Shown here: positions 43,832 to 52,262 of the stretch, piece after piece
Position numbering within the stretch: position 1 is the stretch's first letter
Layout: each line of letters begins with the position of its first letter
Source: Flavobacteriaceae bacterium UBA1903
Lineage (GTDB): Bacteria > Bacteroidota > Bacteroidia > Flavobacteriales > Flavobacteriaceae
Length of the DNA: 64,000 nucleotides
Direction: 5' to 3'
NCBI GenBank assembly: GCA_002337605.1
Contig: DDGL01000007.1
Coordinates: forward strand, 265,983-329,982
The notes under the pieces: model-generated
Told to the model about the DNA's origin: nothing
The model's input: only the letters and a program-made list of their open reading frames with translations
The model's database searches: none
Translations under genes and position numbers: made by a program

Positions 43832-44526
43832 AACTGGCACTCTTAGGTTACGGAAAAATGGGTAAGACCATAGAAGCCCTTGCAGTTGCAAAAGGCCACG
43901 AGATTGTATATAAAAAAGGAAGCGGTTTTGAAGATGGGAAGCTGGCCGATGCCGATGCCGCTATAGAGTTTTCAATACCTGAAGCAGCTGTTTCAAATAT
44001 TAAAAATTGCCTGGAAACTAATATTCCTATTGTTTCAGGTACTACAGGATGGCTTTCAGACTATGCTGAAATGGTAAAATTATGTGAAACCCGTAACGGA
44101 AGCTTTATCTATGCGTCCAACTTCAGTGTTGGAGTGAATTTATTTTTCAGTATCAATGATTATACTGCAAAGCTATTGGCCCCCTGGAAAGAGTATTTGG
44201 TGGGTGTTGAAGAAATTCATCACACACAAAAACAAGATGCTCCAAGTGGTACTGCCATTACCATTGCTGAAGGAATTATAAAACATTCAGATAAAAAATC
44301 ATGGACGATGGAAATTCCATCAGAAGAAAACATACCTATTGAAGCCAGACGTGAAGGCGACGTAAAAGGAACCCATATCGTGGACTATGTTTCTGAAATT
44401 GATACTATTTCACTAAAACACGAAGCACATACACGTGATGGTTTTGCCAAAGGTGCTATCTTAGCGGCCGAATGGCTGGTCGATAGAAAAGGCGTGTATT
44501 CGATGAAAGATGTTTTGGGAATTTAG
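43828..44526 (+). CDS. dapB: 4-hydroxy-tetrahydrodipicolinate reductase
   Basis: The 232-residue protein reduces the dapA product to tetrahydrodipicolinate in lysine and diaminopimelate synthesis. Seen: the Rossmann loop LGYGKMGKTIE at 5-15, SGTTGW at 71-76, the EIHHTQKQDAPSGTAI catalytic/substrate segment with His residues and Lys, and the C-terminal AHTRDGFAKGAILAAEWL. The start overlaps the DUF5683 stop by four bases (ATGA type), so translation is coupled. At 232 residues it is somewhat shorter than the E. coli enzyme, typical for this phylum. Confidence 0.96.
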   Translation: MKLALLGYGKMGKTIEALAVAKGHEIVYKKGSGFEDGKLADADAAIEFSIPEAAVSNIKNCLETNIPIVSGTTGWLSDYAEMVKLCETRNGSFIYASNFSVGVNLFFSINDYTAKLLAPWKEYLVGVEEIHHTQKQDAPSGTAITIAEGIIKHSDKKSWTMEIPSEENIPIEARREGDVKGTHIVDYVSEIDTISLKHEAHTRDGFAKGAILAAEWLVDRKGVYSMKDVLGI

Positions 44527-44530
44527 AACC

Positions 44531-44577
44531 GGTCCTTCGATACAATTCCGCAGAAAAAGCGGAGTCACTCAGGAGCC
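44531..44577. repeat. Dispersed palindromic element of the CCTTCGA/CTCAGG type, copy 1
   Basis: Five bases after dapB, ggtccttcga opens an element that contains the hairpin ttccgc-agaaaaa-gcggag and closes with ctcaggagcc; the outer ends ggtcct and aggagcc can pair loosely. The ccttcga and ctcagga words recur at 56534-56553, and ccttcga at 47673. The remaining spacer to lepB (to 44686) has no gene. Confidence 0.7.
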
Positions 44578-44686
44578 TTTAAGAGGTACTAGATTAAAAA
44601 ACGATAAACTAAAATATAAATTAGTTCGATTGGCATTTGTCAACAACTATAAAAAAGGAACCGTTAGTAGGACTACCGTCTGCAAA

Positions 44687-44707
44687 CTAACGACTAAAGA
44701 CTAAAAA
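44687..44707 (+). repeat. Degenerate 7-bp tandem repeat before lepB
   Basis: The three heptamers ctaacga, ctaaaga and ctaaaaa lie directly against the lepB start codon at 44709. The period matches the arrays at 1-22 and 52263-52283. Confidence 0.7.
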
Positions 44708-44708
44708 A

Positions 44709-46271
44709 ATGAGCTGGACTGGTTGGTTATTATTTATTTTAATTGTGCAAGTGATTCACTTTCTTGGAACCTGGAAATTGTACATAAAAGCAGGAAGACA
44801 AGCCTGGGAAGCAGCAGTACCCATATACAATGCTGTGGTTTTAATGAAAATAATTAACAGACCTTGGTGGTGGACTATTTTGCTCTTTATCCCTATCGTA
44901 AACCTCATTATGTTTCCCGTAGTTTGGGTAGAGACCTTACGAAGTTTTGGGCGCAACAGCAATGCAGATACCTTTTTAGTATTGATCACTTTTGGACTCT
45001 ATATTTTCTACATTAATTATACGCAGGATGTAACACACATTAAAGAAAGGAGTTTAAAACCACGTACATCGGCTGGAGAATGGACGAGTTCTATTTTGTT
45101 TGCTGTAGTAGCGGCTACGATTGTGCACACGTATTTTATGCAGCCTTTTACCATTCCTACCTCCTCATTGGAAAAAACATTGCTGGTAGGAGACTTTTTG
45201 TTTGTAAGTAAATACCATTATGGCGCAAGAGCACCAATGACACCTGTTTCGTTTCCTATGGTTCACGATACCATTCCTGTTGCAGGGGTGAAATCGTATG
45301 TTAAAGATCCTCAGGTCCCTTATTTTAGGTTTCCTGGATTTCAGAAAATAAAGCGAAACGATATTGTAGTTTTTAACTGGCCGGTTGATACGCTTATAGA
45401 TATTAACCCACGATCTATGCGCGGGAGCGTTCAAAAACCTATCGATAAAAAATCGAATTATGTAAAGCGCTGTGTTGGACTACCAGGAGACTCCTTATCG
45501 GTTAAAAACGGACGTGTGTTTATCGACGGAAAACCTTTAGAACTGAATGACAGAGCTAAGATTCAATTTGGATATCAAATTGTAACTAAAAAAGGGCTAA
45601 ATATTCCGTTTGTGAAGGAACGGTACGATATTACAGATATTAGACTGGTAAGTCGTGATCCTATTGTCTATGAAGTTCATGCGACCGATGAAGCCTTAGA
45701 AAAAATTAAAAATAACCCAGATGTTATACGCGTTGTAGCCTATAAGGATATGGAAGTTGGTTACGACCAAAGCGTATTTCCTAACGATGCACAATACGAC
45801 TTTAACAATAATTTTTTCGGCCCCATTTACATCCCTGAAGCTGGAAAAACAGTTGCCATAAACTCACAAAGTATTCCCTTCTACAAACGTATTATTGAGA
45901 CCTACGAGGGTTCTGAAATGGGGATTGAAAACAACATCACTCAAAACGGAACTCAGGTGCTCTTAAACGGACAAACATTAACAGAATATACCTTTAAAAT
46001 GGATTATTACTGGCTTATGGGAGACAACCGAAACAACTCTCAGGATGCCAGAACGTGGGGGTTTGTTCCTTTTAATCACGTGGTTGGAAAGCCCGTATTT
46101 ATCTGGATGAGCTGGGATAGCAACACAGGTTCGGTACGTTGGGATCGTGTATTTACTACCGTTGGCGGCTCTGGAAAACCTGTTTCCTATCTTATGTACT
46201 TTGTCATAGCATTAATTGCCTGGTTTGGCTTTAATTTTTTCAGAAAAAGAAAGAAATCGGCTAAAAGCTAA
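44709..46271 (+). CDS. lepB: Signal peptidase I with large periplasmic insertion
   Basis: The 520-residue protein combines an N-terminal module with three helices (about 1-20, 55-75 and 85-105) typical of the phylum, a further membrane segment (125-143), and a S26 peptidase. The catalytic dyad is intact: nucleophile Ser153 in TSSLEKTLLVGD and Lys253 in YVKRCVGLPGDS; box E is LMGDNRNNSQDAR. An extra region of about 170 residues separates box D and box E, and a C-terminal membrane helix ends the protein. It cleaves signal peptides of exported proteins. It is followed 27 bases later by a paralogue that lacks the dyad. Confidence 0.95.
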   Translation: MSWTGWLLFILIVQVIHFLGTWKLYIKAGRQAWEAAVPIYNAVVLMKIINRPWWWTILLFIPIVNLIMFPVVWVETLRSFGRNSNADTFLVLITFGLYIFYINYTQDVTHIKERSLKPRTSAGEWTSSILFAVVAATIVHTYFMQPFTIPTSSLEKTLLVGDFLFVSKYHYGARAPMTPVSFPMVHDTIPVAGVKSYVKDPQVPYFRFPGFQKIKRNDIVVFNWPVDTLIDINPRSMRGSVQKPIDKKSNYVKRCVGLPGDSLSVKNGRVFIDGKPLELNDRAKIQFGYQIVTKKGLNIPFVKERYDITDIRLVSRDPIVYEVHATDEALEKIKNNPDVIRVVAYKDMEVGYDQSVFPNDAQYDFNNNFFGPIYIPEAGKTVAINSQSIPFYKRIIETYEGSEMGIENNITQNGTQVLLNGQTLTEYTFKMDYYWLMGDNRNNSQDARTWGFVPFNHVVGKPVFIWMSWDSNTGSVRWDRVFTTVGGSGKPVSYLMYFVIALIAWFGFNFFRKRKKSAKS

Positions 46272-46298
46272 TCTTGTTGTGGCAGTATTCAGTTTTAT

Positions 46299-46985
46299 AT
46301 GAATAGAACGTATATAGTTTTAATAGTTATTGCTGTTCTTGGCGCAATTGGTTTTGTTGTATTTGCACTGAACCAAAATATTGCTAAGCCTTATATTATG
46401 AGTACTACAGCCAATGAGCCTACCTTGCCCCTAGGGTCACAAATGATGTCTTCCAGCCTTTGGGACTATGAAAATGGAGACTTTATAATTTTTTTAGCTG
46501 AAGATTATTTTTCAAAAGAAAAACTTCCTCATATTTTCAGACTTGTTGCTTCAGAAGGAGATACGCTGGAAATTAAGAAAGGGATTGTGTATGTAAATTC
46601 AACAAATGTTGATGAAAATTATACACTAAAACATCTTTACAAGATTCATTTTGATGACTACCCAATTTTTGAAGATAACATACATTCCGGAGATTATGTT
46701 TATCCATCAAATCAGGCAAAAACCGATTCTTTACTTGTTCACTTACCGGATGCTATTGCTATAAAAGATAAAACCCGAAGAGTTATTACATCCAATACGA
46801 TACATAATTCTGCTATTGAAGAAACCTACAACGCCTTGTGGAACAAAGATAAATTTGGACCGTTAATTATTCCTGAACAGAAGCTCTTTGTAATGGGTGA
46901 CAACCGCGATAACTCACAAGATTCCAGGTTTATAGGCTTAGTAGACAATAAAGATGTTTTGGGAACTATTAAGCTTAGCAAATGA
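46299..46985 (+). CDS. S26 signal-peptidase-like protein, catalytic residues missing
   Basis: The 228-residue protein has one N-terminal membrane helix and an S26 fold: box B TTANEPTLPLGS at 36-47, box C YENGDFIIFL, box D HIFRLVASEGDTL, and box E MGDNRDNSQDSR. Compared with LepB (SSLEKTL and YVKRCVG), the nucleophile position is Ala38 (ANEPTL versus SLEKTL) and the general base position is Phe80 (HIFRLV versus YVKRCV). The two catalytic residues thus appear lost, while the structural boxes are conserved. Thr37 next to Ala38 could serve only if the alignment is shifted. It follows lepB by 27 bases and precedes wbqC with a 4-base overlap. Probably a pseudoenzyme partner or regulator of LepB; this is inference. 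Confidence 0.85.
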   Translation: MNRTYIVLIVIAVLGAIGFVVFALNQNIAKPYIMSTTANEPTLPLGSQMMSSSLWDYENGDFIIFLAEDYFSKEKLPHIFRLVASEGDTLEIKKGIVYVNSTNVDENYTLKHLYKIHFDDYPIFEDNIHSGDYVYPSNQAKTDSLLVHLPDAIAIKDKTRRVITSNTIHNSAIEETYNALWNKDKFGPLIIPEQKLFVMGDNRDNSQDSRFIGLVDNKDVLGTIKLSK

Positions 46986-47605
46986 TTTTACTCCACCCCA
47001 CCTACTTCCCTAGCATTATACAAATGGCTACCATAGCACAGGCCGAAGCTGTGGTCTTTGAGGTAGAAGATAATTATCAAAAACAAACGTACCGTAACCG
47101 ATGTTATATTGCACATACCAATGGCAAATTATTACTAAACGTGCCTATAAAGCACAGTAAAGACGGTTCACGGCAAAAAATGAAGGATGTGGTTGTAGAA
47201 AATGCCTTCCCTTGGCAGAAAGAACAATGGCGTAGCATCCAGAATGCCTACCGTACCTCCCCTTTTTTCGAGTTCTATGAAGACGAGCTCTCCCCGCTCT
47301 TTACGGAGCCTGTTGGAAAGCTGTTAGATTTTAACCTGAAAATATATGAAACTCTGGCGGAACTGATTGGTTTAGATATTCCTATTTCATTTTCTGAAAC
47401 ATACGAAACTACACCCCAAATAACAGATAAACGCAACTTAGCCAACGCTAAAACAGAACGAAAAACAACACTACAACCCTATACTCAGGTGCTAGAAGCA
47501 CAACACGGCTGGTTACCAAATCTTTCGGTATTGGATGTGTTATTTAATGAGGGGCCCAACACTTTAAACTATTTGGAATCGCAAGAACTAAAAAAAGCTC
47601 TTTAA
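46982..47605 (+). CDS. WbqC family protein
   Basis: The 207-residue protein matches the WbqC-like family: the N-terminal HPTYFPSIIQMATIAQAEAV and the conserved WRSIQNAYRTSPFFEFY at about 81-97, plus the C-terminal SVLDVLFNEGPN. The family occurs in O-antigen gene clusters and is often fused to glycosyltransferases, but no activity is proven. The start overlaps the S26 stop by four bases, so it is translated from the same operon. Cytosolic. Confidence 0.88.
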   Translation: MILLHPTYFPSIIQMATIAQAEAVVFEVEDNYQKQTYRNRCYIAHTNGKLLLNVPIKHSKDGSRQKMKDVVVENAFPWQKEQWRSIQNAYRTSPFFEFYEDELSPLFTEPVGKLLDFNLKIYETLAELIGLDIPISFSETYETTPQITDKRNLANAKTERKTTLQPYTQVLEAQHGWLPNLSVLDVLFNEGPNTLNYLESQELKKAL

Positions 47606-47665
47606 AAATAAACTAGTAAGCACGTCCTGGTTGAGTGTAGTCCAAACCTGTATGAACTGTTACTA

Positions 47666-47698
47666 TATGTAACCTTCGACTGCGCTAAGTTTGACATA
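47666..47698. repeat. Dispersed palindromic element, copy 2
   Basis: The sequence ccttcgactgcgctaagttt, bounded by tatgt and acata, lies between wbqC and the DUF6503 gene. It shares the ccttcga core with the element at 44531 and the one inside the ostA-like gene; the second half (gctaag) is diverged. The remaining spacer (47606-47745) shows nothing else. Confidence 0.5.
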
Positions 47699-47745
47699 CA
47701 GAATTCCATTTTCAAATAACTCTACTTTATTTCAGTCTTACATAA

Positions 47746-48558
47746 CTACCTGGGAACAACTGTAGCTCCTTCAGGTTTTGCAAATACATCGGCATCCAGC
47801 TTTAAATCAGATATCGTAATTTTATCGAATCTCAGATCGTTACGCTCATCGGTTGGTTTGTTATCTTTTACATTATACCAGGTGAGTTTTTCAGGTAAAA
47901 GTAAACCGTTTACCTCTGTCCATGTATCATATTTAATGAAATGCCAGTCTTCACTCTCTTCACCGCTACGGTAGGTCACTGTGTAACCTAACCACGTCAT
48001 TTGATTGGTTTCTGGATCGAAGTATAGTATATATTCATCTTCTGGGGAATCTCCTACACCATTTTCGTAGCCTATTTTAATTCCATTATATATTTTACCA
48101 TCGAGTTCGGTTGGCTCTACTTCAGAATAGACTATTCCGTCATCACCTAAAATAAAAGGCATTGCATAAAAGTAGAACATCAGGTTGTGGTAAAAACGTG
48201 CGTTACCCTGGTAAGCGTTTTCTTTGTTTTGTAACAACCAGACTTCATTTCCATCATACCCTATAGACCAGTCTTTGTGCTCTATTTTTGCTTTACGGTT
48301 TTTTAAATCGGTAGTGTGGGTTTCTGTGCCTCCGCGACCATCCATTTCAAAACAAAGATTATTCATCTTGTTCCAGGTATCCCAACCGCCGTGGGCTTCA
48401 AATACATTTTTTAAATTCGCTGGATAATTCGGAGTGTTGGTTTCAACTTCTGAAACCTCTACAGTATCGTTAATTACAACCGTATCTTCTTTCTTTGTAT
48501 CGTCCTTACAGGCTAATAATGCTGAAGTCGCTACTAGGAGTATCAATAATTTTTTCAT
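47746..48558 (-). CDS. DUF6503 family lipoprotein
   Basis: The 270-residue protein has a lipobox ALLAC (Cys17), an acidic linker, and a region typical of DUF6503: FEAHGGWDTWNKMNNLCFEM at about 50-70, GNEVWLLQNKE, and WTEVNGLLLPEKLTWYN near 220. Its beta-rich layout resembles the LolA/LolB-like outer-membrane lipoprotein fold. Function unknown. It is the last gene of a minus-strand pair with the T9SS gene upstream of it, but a terminator separates them. Confidence 0.82.
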   Translation of the reverse strand: MKKLLILLVATSALLACKDDTKKEDTVVINDTVEVSEVETNTPNYPANLKNVFEAHGGWDTWNKMNNLCFEMDGRGGTETHTTDLKNRKAKIEHKDWSIGYDGNEVWLLQNKENAYQGNARFYHNLMFYFYAMPFILGDDGIVYSEVEPTELDGKIYNGIKIGYENGVGDSPEDEYILYFDPETNQMTWLGYTVTYRSGEESEDWHFIKYDTWTEVNGLLLPEKLTWYNVKDNKPTDERNDLRFDKITISDLKLDADVFAKPEGATVVPR

Positions 48559-48587
48559 TGGTTTTGGTTTTAGGTATCTATAAATGT

Positions 48588-48618
48588 AAAAAAGCTTCGA
48601 ACTTAGTCGAAGCCTTTT
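48588..48618 (-). terminator. Terminator of the T9SS gene
   Basis: A stem gcttcga/tcgaagc with loop acttag, followed on the minus strand by a T run. It lies downstream of the minus-strand gene ending at 48642. Bulge of one C outside the core stem. Confidence 0.8.
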
Positions 48619-48641
48619 TAGAAACCTTTATGAAGAAAACA

Positions 48642-50075
48642 CTAGTTTTTAATGATTTTCTTGGTCAATGCCCCTTTTTGGGTTGAAATTTCAATAAAAT
48701 AAATCCCTTTTGCTGCTTCTGAAAGGTTCACTACCGTATGGGTGCTCCCTTCTGAAATAACTTGGGTACCAAGTAGTTTTCCGTCCAAGCCGAATACAGC
48801 AACCTTTTCTACACTCGTAGTTACATCCCATTGAATGTTCACAGTATTCTTTGCAGGATTAGGATATACAGCAATTGTTTTGGCTAAAAAATTTGGGACA
48901 TCTAAGGTAACTCCTTCATCCAGATAATCTGGAATACCATTGCTGTTGGTGTCGTCATCAGTTGGGCTGCCATTATTGTTGTAATCTTCGTCTGCTGTGC
49001 GAGTTCCGTCGCCATCATCATCTTCGTCCATAAAATTTGGTATTGCATCGCCATCGGTATCATCATCGGCTAGGTCGCCGTTGTTATTTACGTCTTCAAT
49101 CACGTCCGGGAGGCCGTCGTTGTCACTATCGGTGAGTGGAGCAGTTTCATCTGTAGCGATTGTAAAAGATTGGCCGGAACTGTAGCAACCTGTTTCTAAG
49201 TTTTGTAAGCCTACATATATTATTTGAGGATTGCTTAGATTATTAAAACTCGCTGGGTCCTCAATTTGATTAAAAAATAATGCTGCATCTGCTTCAGTTT
49301 CAAAATAAAATACTTCAGAATTTGCAAGAGGTCCAGCCACTACAGCGTCGTTCACTGTTAAATTAAATAGTGCCATCCCATCTCCATCACCTTCATTTAT
49401 ATATAGATTGTTAGGTTGCCCTAAAATTGGAGTGTCTACTACTTGTAACTCAAGTTGGACAATTTCGAAACAACCTTCTGGAATAGCATCATTTGTAACT
49501 CGTATAAAAATATTTTGCGGATTTGAAATGTTGTTGTAATTTGTTGGAGTAACTATTACATTGGTTTGCGTAATGGCATCTGCTAGGTTTTCATAATACC
49601 CCAATAACCAATTCTCACCATTCAAAATTTGTAGGTCTCTAACCGTTAAGTCAAATTCAGCACTTCCGGTATTCTCTGAATCACAAAGAGCAATGGGATC
49701 CGGGCTTACTGGGGTTGGATTGGGAACCACACGCAATGTCATCGTTGTAGTATCAAAATCTCCATTGGAATTATTATCAACTCGTACATAGATCGTTTGT
49801 GGATTCGCAACATTTAAATAAGGTGATGGAATTGCAAATGTACCAGTATCGGCATCAACTTGAGTTTCATAGTAAGTTACGGAAAAATTACTTGGATCTT
49901 GTGCTCCTAAAACTTCCGCATCTTTTAATTGAAGGTTGAAAACAGTGAAGCCATCGTAAGGTTCGCCAAGGTCATCACATAACGTATAGGGTGTTGGCTG
50001 ATTCGCAGTAGCCTGCCCAAAGGCAATAGCTGAGACTGTAATACATACAACTACAAGTAAAATTCTTTTCATCAT
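48642..50075 (-). CDS. T9SS type A sorting domain protein with Asp-rich calcium-binding repeats
   Basis: I start at the ATG at 50075, giving 477 residues with a signal peptide (MKRILLVVVCITVSAIAFGQ after one more Met); the in-frame ATG at 50117 precedes residues without a signal. The exported part holds about three internal repeats of gliding/adhesin style (FNLQLKDAEVLG, FDLTVRDLQILNG and FNLTVNDAVVAG, each with FSVTYYETQ-like and PQTIYVRV strands), then an Asp-rich thrombospondin-type-3-like stretch (SDNDGLPDVIEDVNNNG and so on), and the T9SS domain (YPNPAKNTVNIQW to KGALTKKIIKN). Likely a surface adhesin-like protein that binds calcium; binding is inferred. Confidence 0.88.
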   Translation of the reverse strand: MMKRILLVVVCITVSAIAFGQATANQPTPYTLCDDLGEPYDGFTVFNLQLKDAEVLGAQDPSNFSVTYYETQVDADTGTFAIPSPYLNVANPQTIYVRVDNNSNGDFDTTTMTLRVVPNPTPVSPDPIALCDSENTGSAEFDLTVRDLQILNGENWLLGYYENLADAITQTNVIVTPTNYNNISNPQNIFIRVTNDAIPEGCFEIVQLELQVVDTPILGQPNNLYINEGDGDGMALFNLTVNDAVVAGPLANSEVFYFETEADAALFFNQIEDPASFNNLSNPQIIYVGLQNLETGCYSSGQSFTIATDETAPLTDSDNDGLPDVIEDVNNNGDLADDDTDGDAIPNFMDEDDDGDGTRTADEDYNNNGSPTDDDTNSNGIPDYLDEGVTLDVPNFLAKTIAVYPNPAKNTVNIQWDVTTSVEKVAVFGLDGKLLGTQVISEGSTHTVVNLSEAAKGIYFIEISTQKGALTKKIIKN

Positions 50076-50147
50076 TAAAATATTTTTTAAACAAATATAA
50101 GGGTCCTTTGCTTTCAATCAATACTTTAGCTGAAGAATCCAAAACCC

Positions 50148-50155
50148 TATCTTTG
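50148..50155 (+). promoter_or_regulatory. TATCTTTG box, leaderless-type promoter of the TrmH-type gene
   Basis: A perfect TAnnTTTG box ends four bases before the ATG at 50160, which would place the transcription start at about the start codon. A TTG at -33 is not clear. Confidence 0.5.
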
Positions 50156-50159
50156 CTAA

Positions 50160-50951
50160 ATGTACAAACATATAAGCAGTACCCAGAACCCACTCGTAAA
50201 ACAACTGGCAACGCTTTCCGACAAGTCACGGGAGCGCAAGAAAACAGGCTTGTTTGTAATTGAAGGAGAACGGGAAATTTCGTTAGCTCAAAAAGGAGGC
50301 TATACTTTTAAACAACTTTTGTTTTGTGCTGAAATTTTCAAAGGCAACCCAACTGATCTTGCTACTAAAAACACTGAAATTATTCAAATTTCAGAAGAAG
50401 TATATCAAAAAGTGGCGTACCGTGCCACTACTGAAGGTGTCCTAGCCGTTGCTGAAGCAAAAGAACTCTCCCTTTCAAACTTAATATTTCAACGAGACAA
50501 CCCCTTAATTTTAGTCGCTGAAGCCCCTGAAAAACCTGGAAATATTGGTGCATTGCTTCGCACAGCAGACGCTGCAAATCTGGACGCAGTTATCATCGCC
50601 AATCCTAAAACTGATCTATACAACCCTAATACCATACGTAGTAGTGTAGGGTGCTTATTTACCACTCAAATTGCGACAGGCAGTACCAAGGAGATCATTT
50701 CATTTCTAAAAAACAATAACATCAATTTTTACAGCGCAACCTTGCAAAACAGTAATGCATACCACATGTGCGATTATACAAAAGCCAGCGCATTGGTTGT
50801 GGGGACAGAGGCTACCGGACTTTCACAAGAATGGCGTGAGGAGAGCAACCAGAATATTAACATCCCTATGCAAGGTGAAATAGACAGTATGAATGTTTCT
50901 GTAGCGGCGGGAATCCTTATCTTTGAGGCGAAAAGGCAACGGGGTTTTTGA
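50160..50951 (+). CDS. TrmH family RNA methyltransferase with SpoU substrate-binding domain
   Basis: The 263-residue protein has an N-terminal SpoU_sub_bind (L30e-like) domain (about 1-90, NPLVKQLATLSDKSRERKK then FVIEGEREI) and a SPOUT catalytic knot: motif 1 KPGNIGALLRTADAAN, motif 2 LVVGTEATGLSQEW, motif 3 SMNVSVAAGILIFEAKRQR. It methylates a ribose 2'-OH in rRNA or tRNA; 23S rRNA G2251-type is plausible but not shown. The gene is divergent from the T9SS gene and carries an unusual promoter spacing. Confidence 0.93.
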   Translation: MYKHISSTQNPLVKQLATLSDKSRERKKTGLFVIEGEREISLAQKGGYTFKQLLFCAEIFKGNPTDLATKNTEIIQISEEVYQKVAYRATTEGVLAVAEAKELSLSNLIFQRDNPLILVAEAPEKPGNIGALLRTADAANLDAVIIANPKTDLYNPNTIRSSVGCLFTTQIATGSTKEIISFLKNNNINFYSATLQNSNAYHMCDYTKASALVVGTEATGLSQEWREESNQNINIPMQGEIDSMNVSVAAGILIFEAKRQRGF

Positions 50952-51027
50952 GGAAACCAAATCCAAAAAAAATCATAGCGCAAATCTCAGAAAACCTTAA
51001 ACAGACCTTTTAAAATAGCACATTACG

Positions 51028-52260
51028 TTGGAACCACAAACACTCTTCTACATCATCATAGGCATTATAATAGTCAATTTTGTCATTGACAAAACCCTGG
51101 GAGCTCTTAATGCAAAGCATTTTAATGATGCATTACCCGAGGAACTAAACGATGTATACAATGTCGAAGAATACAAAAAGTCGCAACGCTACAAAAAAGA
51201 GCAATACAGGTTTGGCTTACTAAGCTCATCTATTTCTATTGTGGCTACATTGTTGTTTTTCTTTTTAGACGGCTTTGCGTTGGTAGATGGGTGGGCGCGC
51301 TCATTTTCAGATAATGCTATTGGTATTGCACTTATTTTCTTTGGTATTATAGTGTTTGCAAGTGATATATTGAGTCTTCCCTTTAGTTATTATAACACCT
51401 TTGTGATAGAAGAAAAGTATGGGTTTAATAAAACAAATACAGCTACTTTTTTCTTCGACAAACTAAAAGGCTGGGCAATGATGGCGGTTGTAGGCGGTGG
51501 ATTACTAGCAGGAATTATTTGGTTTTATCAAATTACAGGGAGCAATTTCTGGTTATATGCCTGGGGCCTGGTCACGGTGTTTACCGTTTTTATGAATCTT
51601 TTTTATGCACGATTAATCGTTCCCATATTTAACAAACAAAGCCCTTTGGAAGATGGGTCCCTTCGCACTAAAATTGAAGCGTATGCAAACACGGTTCATT
51701 TTAATCTGGCCAATATATTTGTAATAGATGGTTCCAAACGGAGTACTAAGGCAAATGCCTATTTTTCAGGCTTTGGACGTGAGAAGCGCATTACCTTGTA
51801 CGATACGCTCATTAACGATTTAGATGAGGAGGAAATAGTAGCGGTGCTGGCTCACGAAGTTGGACATTACAAACGAAAGCACATTATATATAACCTCACA
51901 ACTTCTGTCCTGCTAACTGGTGTTACTTTTTGGTTGCTCTCTTTATTTATAGGAAGTGAAACGCTTTCGGCTGCACTAGGCGTTTCGGAGGCTTCGTTTC
52001 ATATTGGTCTGGTAGCTTTCGGGATTTTGTACAGTCCTATTTCTGAAGTAACCAGCTTGTTTATGAATGTACTTTCCAGAAAATTTGAATACCAGGCAGA
52101 TAATTATGCCAAAGAAACCTATGCCGGGCCACCGTTGATTTCAGCTTTAAAAAAACTCTCCAAAAACAGCCTGAGTAACCTCACTCCGCATCCTGCATTT
52201 GTTTTTATGAACTATTCACATCCCACGATGTTGGAACGTTTCAGAAATTTAAAAAAATAG
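51028..52260 (+). CDS. M48 family (Ste24/CAAX-type) membrane zinc metallopeptidase
   Basis: The 410-residue integral membrane protein has the Ste24 arrangement: N-terminal helices (about 5-22, 65-85, 95-115, 145-170, 175-195), a zinc motif HEVGH (His276, Glu277, His280) in VLAHEVGHYKRKH, further helices, and the third ligand Glu in KFEYQADNYAKE near 355. Length fits Ste24, not HtpX. In bacteria the substrates are unclear. The start is TTG; no ATG lies between it and the first helix. It ends 236 bases before relA/spoT. Confidence 0.93.
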   Translation: MEPQTLFYIIIGIIIVNFVIDKTLGALNAKHFNDALPEELNDVYNVEEYKKSQRYKKEQYRFGLLSSSISIVATLLFFFLDGFALVDGWARSFSDNAIGIALIFFGIIVFASDILSLPFSYYNTFVIEEKYGFNKTNTATFFFDKLKGWAMMAVVGGGLLAGIIWFYQITGSNFWLYAWGLVTVFTVFMNLFYARLIVPIFNKQSPLEDGSLRTKIEAYANTVHFNLANIFVIDGSKRSTKANAYFSGFGREKRITLYDTLINDLDEEEIVAVLAHEVGHYKRKHIIYNLTTSVLLTGVTFWLLSLFIGSETLSAALGVSEASFHIGLVAFGILYSPISEVTSLFMNVLSRKFEYQADNYAKETYAGPPLISALKKLSKNSLSNLTPHPAFVFMNYSHPTMLERFRNLKK

Positions 52261-52262
52261 AT

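Noticed and set aside
44510..44704. 64-residue frame between dapB and lepB
   Set aside because: It crosses the dispersed repeat and the heptamer array, with odd composition; no homologous features.
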